Shown one piece after another: positions 12,125-24,000 of a stretch of DNA of 64,000 nt. Positions within the stretch are counted from its first letter, which is position 1; each line of letters opens with the position of its first letter. A model generated the notes under the pieces. It saw only the letters and a list, made by a program, of their open reading frames with translations, made no database searches and had not been told where the DNA came from. Source of the DNA: Dioscorea cayenensis subsp. rotundata (taxonomy: Eukaryota > Streptophyta > Magnoliopsida > Dioscoreales > Dioscoreaceae); the NCBI RefSeq assembly GCF_009730915.1, contig NC_052489.1, positions 1,488,001-1,552,000 on the forward strand, in the 5' to 3' direction. Both the position numbers and the translations under genes were made by a program.

Positions 12125-12599
12125 ATCTAATAGGTGGAATGAGAGTTTTTTTTAAAAAATTTCTTGTAGTTTATTTAATTTTTGAAAACCATCAAATTAT
12201 ATTTGTTTAAAATAATCTTTAAAATATGTATATTTCTAATTGTATTTAAATTAGACAAAAAATCATTAAATCACATTTATTAAACCGGATAAAATTATTA
12301 GCCGTCTTAAAATATTTATTTCATTAAAATGATACATGTATTTTTTGAAATTTATTTTTCTATATATATAAATTAAATAATTTTAGTATACATATATTTT
12401 TTTATAAAAGTGGATAATTCACTTGCTCCGATCAATATCGCGAGAAGGAGTTGCCCTTTAACCTTTTATTTGATAAAAAAAAATTAAAATAGTATCATTC
12501 TAATATAAAACTAATGAAAAAAATAATATTTAAAAATAATATATACATAAGAGTAGAATAAAATTTATTTATTTTTAATATTAATAAATTAAAAAAAAG
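12125..12599. other. AT-rich spacer
   Basis: Very AT-rich DNA between the TAF15b promoter and the LINE fragment. Nothing recognisable apart from short A and T tracts. Confidence 0.5.
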
Positions 12600-13500
12600 T
12601 TAATGATCATCTCTTCTATAACATTCTATGAATGGGGACATTCTCGGGTGAGGAGTGGTGGACACTTTATACGAAATGGGGCATTCTTTGTGAAATCTTT
12701 CTATAACTTTCTTAATAATGGGGGATTGCGTTGCCCGATTGCAAGATGGTTCTGCCGTGGTAGGTGTTCAAGGAAAGTCAACCTCTTCAATTGGTTGGTA
12801 TGGAAAAACAAGATTCTCACGTTTGAAAATCTTGGAAAAATGAAGATGCAATAAGACGCTAACTACAACTTGTGTCATGTGTCATGTGTCATGGAGGAGT
12901 TGAATCTGTTGATCATCTCTTCCTCCATTGCCCATTCGCCAAAAATGTGTAGGAGTATCATATTCGTTTGCTTCATCTACATGATCCTCCGCCGTCCATG
13001 AGTCAAATCTGGGGACTTGGCGAAAAAATATAAGGCCATTGTTTTAGACAATGGGGGATTGGGTGGTGAAAATTATTATGTGAAATATTTGGCTTACCAG
13101 AAATGATTGAATTTTCAATGATAAAATTGTGCATGCTATTACCATTACTTTAAAATGTGATCGCCTCATTGTTTCATGGTATTCAACAGAGTCAGAGGGA
13201 GGCCAAAAAAGAAGCTTGAAGACCTTGTTTCCACTATTCGACTCAGTTTTGAGTTATTGGATCAACGTTTGGTGCAAACTAGCGGCAACTTATTGGTCGA
13301 GGAGGCGAGAGACCAGATTCATTGGCTAGGTCATCTTGAGTTTGTTTGGGCTGAGTCTCAACCCGATGTGTCTTTGCCTTATGTTATTGTTCATGTAGTT
13401 GGTTTGTGTTTTGTTTTATGTTCTGTCTTTTAGCATGTACCATATTTAGTGATTGACTGTACTTCTTTCTTTTTAGTAAGTGAAGTGGTTTATCATCTTT
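12600..13500 (+). mobile_element. Truncated LINE (plant L1-type), zinc-binding domain and 3'UTR
   Basis: Translated pieces in more than one frame match the C-terminal reverse-transcriptase zinc-binding (zf-RVT) region of plant L1 elements. They include FFVKSFYNFLNNGG, VNLFNWLVWKNKILTFENL, ESVDHLFLHCPFAKNVW and IIMWNIWLTRND, followed by a short non-coding 3' segment. The 5' part (ORF1, endonuclease, RT core) is absent, and several stops and frame changes show that it is an old, dead 5'-truncated copy. The 3' segment ends at about 13500 near TCACCAGAAACAG. A second relic at 43.7-44.2 kb (minus strand) has a related 3' end. Confidence 0.8.
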
Positions 13501-13699
13501 TCACCAGAAACAGTTAAATAAATCTTTTTGGTCTGGTTAATATGAGGGTTAAGTATATACTAACATGGTTGTTTACTTTATTTATTCTAGAGGACGAGTT
13601 TGAACCTTTCCAAATTTCGCCAAAAAATAAAAATAAAGTTGTTTATTTAGAGCGTGACAAGTGTCATGTTAGAGATGAACGGCTGGGATGAGTCTTAAC

Positions 13700-13866
13700 T
13701 TGCCTATATAGAAAACCCAAAGCCACGTGTACCTCCGAATGCAATCCCTCAAAAGTGAGAGAATAAAATCCCGATTCTTTGAAACCCTAGAGAGGGAGTT
13801 CGAATCCATCCATCTTCTCCTCAAGAATTCGAAGAAGAAACCCTAGATTCTTCATCGGAATCGTTG
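13700..13866 (+). promoter_or_regulatory. PTB3 promoter and 5'UTR: TATA-like box and G-box
   Basis: A CTATATA motif at 13704-13710 and a CACGTG G-box at 13724-13729 precede an AAACCCTAGAG leader and the PTB3 ATG at 13867. The TATA-like motif lies about 160 bp before the start codon. Motifs are seen directly; promoter use is inferred. Confidence 0.5.
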
Positions 13867-15127
13867 ATGTCGACGGCGAGCCAGCCCCAGTTCAGGTACA
13901 CGCAGATGCCGTCGAAGGTGCTGCACCTGCGGAACCTGCCATGGGAGTGCACGGAGGAGGAGCTCGTCGAGCTCTGCAAACCCTTCGGGAAGGTCGTCAA
14001 CACTAAGTGCAACGTCGGCGCCAACCACAACCAGGCCTTCGTGGAGTTCGTAAGTTTCATTGATTGTCAAAAAGTGGAGAGCTGATAAGATTTCGTTTTC
14101 TTGGTTTTCGTCTTTATGTGTGGATATTGTTGGCCTATTTTGCTGTATAATTATCTTGTATGTTGTTTTTAAACCCTCATGTTGGAGAGCTGTTCCTCGT
14201 TTGGTGTTTGGAATAAACAATTGAAATATCTAGAATTTGGTCAAGCTCAAGAAATGGATTTTCTTTTTGTGTAAATATTTTCTTGGCTGTGCGGGCTTCA
14301 TCCCAAGTTTGCAAGTAAAATTTATCTGCATGTCCATTTCTTATCTTTACTTGAATTTTCTATTTTCAATTTGATTTAAGCTGCATTTATGTTGAGTATA
14401 TACATGCAAAGTCTGAGCATTTGTTATTTATTTTTTGATTGATAGCGCAAAGTCTAAAAGTTGATATTTTTCTTGAAGGGGGACCTAAATCAGGCAATTT
14501 CCATGGTATCATATTATGCCTCTTCATCTGAGCCTGCCCAAGTTCGTGGGAAGACAGTTTATATCCAATACTCGAACAGACAAGAAATTGTTAACAATAA
14601 GAGTCCTGGAGATATTACTGGAAATGTATTGCTTGTGACAATTGAGGGGGTTGAACCCAGTGATGTCAGCATAGATGTTATCTATTTGGTGAGCCTTATT
14701 TTTATTTCTCCATTTTATTGGTTGCACAAGCTTTCTAAACTGCTGGTGAACTTTTGTTTTACCTGTTTTAACGTTTTTATTAATTGGAGCGCAATTAGTA
14801 TGGGTCCATGGGATGAGGAGAAGCTGTATGACATTGCACTTTCCCAAGTACACCTGATGTTGCTTGTTTATTTTGGCTACCGACAAATTGTACATGACTA
14901 GGCAGGACATGCCATTAAAGGAACAATAATATCAACCAGCTTCATTGGAAGAGATGTCATGTATGCTTGCCACCTCTTTCATCAGCGTATGCTATTTTAG
15001 GTTTGTTTGCCTGATGCCAAGACTACAGTGCAAAATTTTAAGCTTCTAGGAATGTAATTTCAAACTAATAGTTATGAGAAGTAATTTGTCACTTTCTATA
15101 CAGTCTTAATATAAAATCTAACATATA

Positions 15128-15180
<53 letters not shown>

Positions 15181-17737
15181 ACTTGCAAAAATACTATCTG
15201 CATGTAGTTGTAGTTATTGAAATGTGGTTCTAATCTGGCTAAATTCTATGCTTGGTATTTGGATGTTGCAATGTTTATTTCCTATTTGTCAAATGCATGT
15301 AGGTGTTCTCTGCTTTTGGTATTGTGCACAAAATTGCAACCTTTGAAAAGGCTGCTGGTTTCCAGGTAAATGATAGCTCTGCTCTGGAAAGTTTGTTTGT
15401 TTATCATCGAAAAGTGTTTTTTTAACTAATTGCTATTTATGTTGGAAAAACATGACTCTTGGACAGGCACTCATTCAGTACTCTAGTGCTGAGTATGCTT
15501 CAAATGCGAGAATTGCATTGGATGGAAGAAGCATTCCCAGGTTTCGTTATTGTTGTTGAATGTATTGGTGGTAGTGTTTATCCTATTTTTATTTCTTTAA
15601 TATAGGCGCTAATGAGACCATGGATCCAGGTACTTGCTTCCGGCACATGTCAGTTCATGCATCCTGCGCATCTCTTTTTCTGCTCATACAGATCTCAATA
15701 TCAAGTTCCAGTCATATCGTAGCAGGTAATGTGAAACTTTGGTGGTTGTGAAGTTGTTGTAAGGCTTAAATGATGGCAGTTTGCTTTTGGATGAGTGTAA
15801 ACTGAAATTGTTTGTAAATAATCATGTAATAAGCTAATTAATTTCATACTTATTATATAGGGATTAGATAAGGCCAGTTGCCAGGATTACAGATGTCTTT
15901 GTGTGCTTGATATGTCCCTGTAGTTTAATTTAACAGAATTCTTTAGGCATCATTATAAGTCTCTTTAACACAGGAACATCTAGATAAAGGATCTCTTCTG
16001 CTTTCACAATATGTTGCTTCTCCGAGCTTTGTCTCTCTATTATACAAGCAAAAGATCTGTCAACTATCTAAAACTTTGCAGCTTTTTTTTTTTTTTTCCT
16101 TTTTTTCAGACCAAAGAAGTGATAAAAATGTCATCGATACAGATGGTATTTTAATACTTTCATTGCATATTTTGAAGTATAGCTTTTTTGTGTTACAAAT
16201 GTTTTAATTTTTGTCAAGCTTTATGCCAGAATCATGTGATAATTTGTTGTTGCACTTTGTAAATCTTTTGTCCTCTCTCTTTATGGGGTAAAATGGCTTG
16301 TCATCCATCTTGATGTTAGTTTCTAAGGGCTTTAAAATATGCAACATAAATCGCTAGGGCGTCTGCACAGCATTTATTAGGACTCCCCTGTGTTAATGTT
16401 GATTTTGAATTTGATGCCTTTATGACACTTTTTCTTTGTTATTTATTTATTTATTTATTTTTGAGTTTGCAGGGACTATACAAATCCTTATCTTCCTGTC
16501 AATCCTTCCGCGATTGAAGGAACTTTGCAGGTTGGAATTCCACAGATCTAAAATTTCCTTTACAGAACTGTCCATGATTGTTGCCTATTTTTCTTAAAAA
16601 ATTATTTGTTGGTTTCCTGATTGGTGTTGCTCTTCAGCATACTGTAGGGTCTGATGGAAAGAAAAAGGAACTTGAAAGTAATGTGCTTCTTGCTTCCATT
16701 GAGAATATGCAATATGCTGTAACTATCGAAGTTCTTCATACAGTGAGATATTTTTCCTCATCTGACCTTTTGTTGGATGTTTGAAGTAATAATTATAATT
16801 GACTTTCAACATCTATATCAGGTCTTTTCGGCATTTGGTAGTGTCCAGAAAATTGCAATATTTGAGAAGAATGGAGGAACACAGGCCCTAATTCAGTATC
16901 CTGGTACATTTTGCTCTTAATTATTTTATTGTTTATCGCTCCATTGTGTCTTGGCTGGTTGGAAGACGTTGTAACATGAAACACCGTGTCCTTTTGTCTT
17001 TCTTGTTGTCCTTTTTTTAACATAATGTTCGCTTCTTACTGTCGAAGTTCTATGGTAATGTTCCATTCCAGCTTTGTTTCATTCTCATTTTTGGCGTAAT
17101 GCCATATGCATGCAATTCTAGTTAATATTGGTGCACATAATAGTTTCTAGTTTGCGCATAACCATATTTGTGGCAAATAACTTCATTTTTTATTGTATAC
17201 AATGAATATTGTTATTTATTTATTTTTCTCAGAATAACTTATATAGTTTTGCTATGTGCTCTCATTGCAGATGCCACAACTGCTGCAGCCGCTAAAGAAT
17301 CTCTAGAAGGACACTGCATCTATGATGGTGGTTTTTGTAAGCTTCATCTGACATACTCTCGTCATACTGATCTCAATGTGAAGGTATATATAGTTATTAA
17401 TTTTGGATTACACATGGTAATAGTAATTTTAACTTACAATGGTACCAAATTTGCTTCAAAACTACTTTTCACTGTTCATCATAATGAAACTGTAGCTGGA
17501 CATAGGATGCCATAATTTTGTGAAATGAATGAGAATGTATGTTTCATTGCACATTTTTGACATCTCCGGGGTATGTTTTTGTGGTAAATCTGCTGTTAAT
17601 GTTTTCAGGCATACTCTGATAGAAGCCGAGACTATACTATTCCTGATACTAGTTTACTTGTTGGACCACAACCTCCTGGAGTACCCTCTTCTGCACCTGG
17701 TTGGCAGGGCGCTCCTCATCAATGCAACAATGCCTAA
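13867..17737 (+). CDS. PTB3: Polypyrimidine tract-binding protein homolog 3 (splicing regulator)
   Basis: Ten phase-consistent exons: 13867-14049, 14479-14688, 15303-15365, 15467-15540, 15630-15725, 16473-16530, 16638-16742, 16822-16903, 17271-17383 and 17609-17737, giving 370 residues as read. The protein begins MSTASQPQFRYTQMPSKVL. Three RRM-like regions are visible: KVLHLRNLPWECTEEELVEL, then NVLLVTIEG...VFSAFGIVHKIATFEK, then NVLLASIENMQYAVTIEVLH with KIAIFEKNGGTQALIQY. The conserved linker RDYTNPYLPVNPSAIEGT joins the second and third. Plant PTBs bind pyrimidine-rich intron sequence and regulate alternative splicing; PTB3 also has reported cytoplasmic and processing-body roles. Odd: the last exon stops at 17735-17737 after PHQCNNA, while PTB3-like tail residues continue in other frames. 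All splice sites upstream look functional. Confidence 0.93.
15131..15176. repeat. (TA)n microsatellite in PTB3 intron 2
   Basis: A 46-base uninterrupted AT dinucleotide run within the intron before exon 3. It is one of the longest of at least ten TA tracts in the window. Confidence 0.95.
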
Positions 17738-17925
17738 TGGCCAACAGCCGGCTTGGGCCTTAAGCATTCAGGCAAGCATGCACACCTTGCCCTTGTCCTA
17801 ATTTGTCAGCATGTAACCCATGCCACCCTGCATATGCCTCAATATGGTAGTCAGCCAGAAGCAGTCTGCCTGCCCGGTGGTGCTGCATCAGTTGGTCAGC
17901 TTTTGCACTGCTGTTAGTCATATGT
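17738..17925 (+). other. Frame-shifted remainder of the PTB3 C-terminal tail
   Basis: After the stop at 17737, tail-like peptides typical of PTB3 appear in other frames: TMPNGQQPAWALSIQASMH near 17730-17790 and MPQYGSQPEAVCLPGGAAS near 17837-17895. At least two length changes are needed to explain them. The low-complexity tail of this family tolerates change, so this may be real divergence or local assembly error. Confidence 0.55.
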
Positions 17926-19509
17926 ATATATCTTCGACAATAGTTACCATGTTTGTGGCCATCCTTTTTCAATGATGTTGCAAATCATGGGGGTTTTCTT
18001 CAGTGTGTTGTGCATACTTTTTTTTTGTTTTTTTGGGACTAATGAATCTTGTGCGATCACCTCATATGATCTTTAAACTTGTTTGATCTTCTCTTTCAGG
18101 GTGTTGTATTTTTATTTTTATTTTTCTTGTTGTTTACAAGCCCCTTGATACCTTCTTACATGGAGGCTGCTATTTTGTTAGTTTTCTCTGTCAAAAATCA
18201 GTTTTGCGTTTGAATCTTCTAATTTTATAATCAGAAGTGTGTACTTTATTAGTAGCTTTACTTTCTTTTGTTTTTCGGTACATTGTGAATTCATTGATGG
18301 GGTAAAGAAGAAAAAAACTAACCTTAACACCTTTCCATGGACGCTGCAGGTTTTATGGATCTCACAAATATAAGGTGCATCAAGTGTGCTTTTTTCCAAA
18401 GATTTTTTTTTTTCTGGTTGTCCTCAACTCTTTGTCAGTTTTCTTCAGTGAATATTAAGCATTCTTCAGTGAATATTAAGCAGTACTGCCATGTCCTGAC
18501 CGATGGAACAAGATGCTCTCCTTTTTGTAAGGTATTTCTCATTCCTATTTTAATTATAATTGCACAATTATCATAAGTCATAACTTTTTTTATGTAATTT
18601 TCACAGTAAATTTAGCCTATAGGCTGATGAGATAAACAAGCTATATTTCTTTGTTCCTAATTTTAGATTGTTGTCTTTGTTTTTATTGTGCACATGAGTC
18701 CCCCTTTATCCCAACTCTCAAGTGAGAAAATGTACCATATCATGTAATAAATAAGAAAATCTCATTGAGAATGATTGACCCTCAGCCGAATAGACCCATG
18801 GACAATACTGAATGTGAATCATGCTAGAAAACAAAAGGAAAATCAAGAAACCAGTATTTTCATTAAAGTAATTTTTTTTTTTAAAAAAAAAGCATCATAA
18901 CAAATTCATATCTTATGGCTGATTTTTGTCATAACTTAGGCTACATCTACAAGTCCTGACAAATGCTTACAACTCTTCAGCATTTGTTTCTCAGTGTAGC
19001 TAACCTCCTCCATGACAAGCCCTATACCACCAAAGTCCAAAGCATGGCTTCATAATTTTCTTAAATACTTGTTTCTCGTGCATCTCAATCACTCAGATAA
19101 AATTTAGATCGCTAACTACATTTCTCTAGTGGCTTATTGATACTCTCTCTACAAGTTTTTCTGCTTTTGAGTTCTCTCAAAGGAATCGATAAAGAACACG
19201 TCTCTCTATGTTACAAGAAGATGCCAATTGGCTTGATTATGTTCAAAAGGAAGCAAAGTGACAATCACATTACGATAAAATGAAACAGTTCATAAGACAA
19301 AGGCAGAAAAATATCCTATCTGAAAGAATTAGCTACCCATATTTGTCACCTTTGAGGCTGCTCTATAATTAGAACTAGTAAAAGACAAGAAAAGACGAAA
19401 ATGCATGAAAGAAATGCTGTTAGATCTTGACATTCCTCAAATGAAGTATATATATGTAGCACACTTCCACTTAAAATTCATCATTCACATAGCTCCATTT
19501 CAGAAGGAA
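17926..19509. other. Spacer between PTB3 and expansin
   Basis: About 1.6 kb without a supported gene. The left part is probably PTB3 3'UTR and the right part the expansin promoter. An exact 21-bp tandem duplication lies at 18441-18482 (unit TTCTTCAGTGAATATTAAGC plus one A). T-rich and A-rich tracts occur, but no conserved protein frame. Confidence 0.5.
18441..18482. repeat. Exact 21-bp tandem duplication
   Basis: Two identical adjacent 21-bp units with no mismatch, in non-coding DNA. This suggests a recent slippage or repair duplication. Confidence 0.95.
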
Positions 19510-20459
19510 ATGGTGCCTCTTTAAACTTCTCTTTGTCTCACTGCTGCCATTATTTTCACCAGTCAATGGGCTAACAAGTAATTGGCTCAGTGCTCATGCC
19601 ACCTTCTATGGAGAGGCTGACGCTTCAGGAACAATGGGTATACAACCCATGCATGCATTGAGTTTTAGTATTAAAAGAAGTCTCAAGGATTAATTTGTTT
19701 GCAGGTGGTGCTTGTGGGTATGGAAATTTATATAGCCAGGGGTATGGAACTAGCACTGCAGCACTAAGCACAGCATTGTTCAACAGTGGATCTACATGTG
19801 GAGCTTGTTTTGATAATAGTGTGTGTGGATACTAAGTGGTGTTTGCCAGGCTCCATTGTGATCACTGCCACTAACTTTTGTCCTCCAAATTATGCACTCC
19901 CTAATGATAATGGTGGTTGGTGCAACCCTCCCCTGCAGCATTTCGACCTCTCCGAACCCTCCTTCCTCAAAATCGCTCAGTATAAGGCTGGGATTGTCCC
20001 CGTCTCCTATAGAAGGTAGATATTTTGTTCTTGTTTACCAACATGAAATTATTCCTTAATTACATACAAACAAACTAATCATATCGGTCATAGCAAGAGA
20101 GATTTGTATCAAGATGAAGATTATCATCCGTGTCGTGTCTTACGATGTGCAGGGTTGCATGCAAAAAGGAAGGCGGAATAAGGTTCACAATGAATGGACA
20201 CTCGTACTTCATACTGGTTCTGATCACTAATGTTGCAGGAGCTGGAGATGTTCAGATAGTGTCCATTAAAGGGTCTAAGACTGAGTGGAAATCAATGTTG
20301 AGGAATTGGGGCCAAAACTGGCAAATTAGTGATTTGCTTGATGGTCAGTCACTGTCCTTCAAGGTCACTACTTCTGATAGTCAATCTGTGATCTCTACCA
20401 ATGTGGTTCCTACTGGCTGGTCCTTTGGCCAAACTTTCACTGGTTCCCAGTTTTCTTAG
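19510..20459 (+). CDS. Alpha-expansin (EXPA), frame-disrupted as read
   Basis: Three exons: 19510-19637, 19705-20015 and 20153-20459. The product is a secreted wall-loosening protein with a hydrophobic signal region and the start of the mature protein ([20 protein letters not shown]). The GH45-like domain has [29 protein letters not shown] and the HFD motif in [13 protein letters not shown]. The CBM63-like C-terminus has [12 protein letters not shown] and ends at TAG 20459. Expansins loosen non-covalent cellulose-xyloglucan contacts without hydrolysis. Two frame breaks are visible. The ATG at 19510 runs into TAA after four codons, while the signal-peptide frame is one base off. In exon 2, TTTGATAATAGTG carries one extra base, where the family pattern is ACF-x-I-V-C-V. 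The rest is intact and highly conserved, so recent loss of function or sequence error are both possible. Confidence 0.85.
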
Positions 20460-21018
20460 TTTAATTTATTCTTTGTTTTCATTATTTGGGATGAGAATGA
20501 AGGCATGTCCTTAACTTGATTGTCATTGCTATAATCAAAGATTCAATGCTACCATTTGGAAAATTCATCAAAAAAGGTACAATTGACTATTCAATCCCAT
20601 GTAAAGTCTATTCTAAGAAGCTTAAGTTGAGTAGAAATGATAATGAGATGATGATTGAATCTTTATAAGAAAATAATGCTTGTATAGTTATTCAGAAAAT
20701 GAAGAAGAAGACTGATTCTCCTGAAAATGGCGAACGAAATAAATCTTGTATTTTTGGGCATGCATATTGTTAGTATGATTGTGAAGTCCTTGAAGAGTGT
20801 CTCCATAAAATTAATGCTACTGAAACATATACGGCACTTAAAAACAGAATATATAAGCATTGAACACAACTAAATGTTTGTGAGATTAATTAATGATATC
20901 ATGTAGATAGAATCACAATTACAAATGAAATGAAAGCTAGAGGTCTGACCTTGTATTACTAGAAATGAAATAGAGAAACTAGTCACCAATGAGAAGTGGA
21001 AACTGGACTTTCCAAACG
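20460..21018. other. Convergent 3' spacer between expansin and O-fucosyltransferase
   Basis: This holds the 3' untranslated regions of two convergent genes. No conserved reading frame is seen. Confidence 0.5.
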
Positions 21019-24000
21019 TCAGCCCTCACACATGCAATCAGGAGCAGGATATGTGTATATGGATTGCTTTGACTTCCTCAACCTAATCTGGCCTTGTCTG
21101 TTCCTGTGCCCAGTCTGCACAGCTTGTTGAAATTCAGACCAATCCATGCTCTTGTTCAGAAAGAGCTGTCCTAGCAAAGCCATGTTTGGCCGTATTGTCT
21201 TTGAGTTCTCGTATGTTCGATGACCGACCTAAAAATAACAACAAAATTATCACAAAATTTGGTTTTCGAGTGATGTTCGATCAACAATGGTGTTGACATA
21301 GTTATCAGAAGGTTACCATGGCATTATGCATGTTGCCAGGAGAGGCGGAAATGAAAATGTCACTGTTCAAGCTAACATAGTAATCAACAGCAGCTAAAAG
21401 AGAAGCCTTCCCTTCAACTTTTGCGAGCTCCTCTTCAGTAGTAAGGCTCTTCTTGTCTTCCATTAAAGGGAAAAGCTTGCGCAAACTTGAGATTCTCGCT
21501 TCTCCACCATAGACCTATTTATGAGATTAGATGTATTTAGCCATGGAACTTCATACGTTTACAGGAAAATCATCGGGTTTTTGCCAATATGAGTGCGTGA
21601 TCAACCTTATGAGAGGCGAGATAAAGACGGGTTTGACTGTCAAAGCCTAAGGCTGCCAGCAACAATCCAATTTCTTCAGGAGTCAAAGGACATCGACCCT
21701 TGACTCCGCAGCTCCTCATCAGTGAATTGGGAGTTTAAGACTCTCCCTTGCCAAAGCACCTGCCTGTACTTGGCCAAAGCTAGCCTTTCTGCTTTACCTC
21801 CACCAAAATCACAGGCTGAATGAGCAGCCATGTCCTGCACATTCACTCAGATCAGCATGTGATGGTATAACAAAATCAGTGTATTACTGAATTCTAATCA
21901 CTCAATCAGCTCTATAACGTGTCAGGATTGATACATTACCTTATCAAAGCGAAGATGCAATACCACAAACTTTCCAAAACTTTCACTGTGGCTTTCCTCC
22001 ACTGACATCTGTATGAATTCATCTGCACCAGATTGCGGCCGGGCTGGATACCTCAAGCGGTGGACAAGGGCTTCGCCTAGTTCGTTGATGTGAGGAACAA
22101 AAGTCAATGCTTGGAAGTTGACCTTGCAACGTAATCGTTGGATATCCTCAGGCAAGCTGTCAAAAGCGAGACGGTGCGAGAAGGGAGCAATAGCAGCAAT
22201 ACCATAACTGGGGAAAAAATGACATGGTTGAGAAATTAAACAAAAATAATAGTCAATATCTGAACTGGAGGAACATACAAACAAACAAGAAATCAGCCAA
22301 AATGCAAGCACTGACTTAATACAAACTACACACCATTGAGATTTCAAATATTACTAACCTTTCCAGCACTGGCAAAACATTCTCCAGGTACCAGTTAGCT
22401 GAAGCATGAACAGGTGCAGATTTAACTCTTGTAGCCCTAATTGCTACGGCGTAGTACTCTCTTGTGCTCCAAGAATATTCTTCAGGCAAGTTTCTTACTA
22501 TTGAGATTTCATCTTTCAAAACATTAATAAAGTGATCCACATCAAATATTTCCTCAAATGAGCTGCAGAAGCAAATATAACTTTACCAATGCATTCATGG
22601 TTAGCAAAAGATATATGGTTTGTAATGTTTTGCTAGACATGCCTTGAATCTTTCCAAACAGGGTTTACTTCAAGGTGTGGGATCACAAGTGTAGCATTTA
22701 ATATTTTAGCAACTGCAACTGCATCACATATCTGAAAAGTAGAACATAAACTGCAAACAAATTAGGTATCTGTTCCACCAGGATAAAAAAAGGCTTGCTG
22801 AACCTAAGGAATAAAAACAAAAGGGAGGACACGAAACCCTAGTAATCATTCATAATCCATATTCATGTACCATGATTCTTGAGGTAGAACATACATACCC
22901 CCATTCTCTGTTGGTTGAGCCCTCCGTCAAGGAATACTTGAATGTACCCATTTGGCACCTCAGGGAGAACTATTTGCACAGTAAAAAAATCTTAAGAAAA
23001 ATAGATAGCATTCCAAAGATATTTGAATGTCATCAAAGGAATTTTCAATGGAATGTGTTACTTCAGGAATTTATATTGATGGAGAACTTAGCACAATCAA
23101 ACACTTACTGGGATTGTTCCGGGTTTGTTTACATTGTTTCCATCCTTGAGGTGGCAAAGGGGCCCAGAGATCAGATTTCTGTTCATTTGACTAAGGAAAA
23201 AAATAAGGGTTAGAGGAGTCATCATTGTAAGTTCAATATCTACCAACAACAATCATTCTTGCATTGTGTCTAATACTCACAATTTGGCGTTGTAAAGCGC
23301 CACTCATAAGAGACAAGTGCCTAGGTTTAGGAGAATTCCATTCCTGCATGAAAAAGTTCAGAACTTGATATTACTAAGAGAGTAAAATTTCAGGGGGCTT
23401 CTGTATTTAATTGAAAGAAGGTAGTAAATGCATCTAGCTTTATGTAAAATGTGCATTTGTTTGTCAACAGCTATACATAAAACATTATTTAAAACTTAAT
23501 TTTAAAATGTTTACAAATTATGAAGGTTAGTATCTTGAGACAACTCAGCACATTTCTCATACAACTGTCTCTAGCTGCTCACAATTTACTTCTCCATGTG
23601 ACCTATTGTCAGTACAGTACAGAATGCAGAGAATAGCTTGAAGGCTGAGATCAACGATTAAACAGAAGTAAAGAATAAAAAAAAGCTACGATTATGCAAA
23701 AGCATAGGATGTAGAAGGCTTGCTATATACCTCAACCAACTGAAATGCACTTAGATACCTGATAAATGGGAAACAACAATTCAATGAATGATAAAACATA
23801 GTGCATTCTCACAATCAAACTACTAGAAGGGAAACACCATAATACCTTACAAAAACTGTACAAGCAAGCCCTCAACAATGAGCACACAGCATTTGAAGAA
23901 GAATTTCCAAACACAATCATGAAAAGGGCTCAATTTTCTTTTTTTTCTTTTTTGCAACAATCCTAACCATCAAACTGATCCCTTCATGACAGTGAATAAA

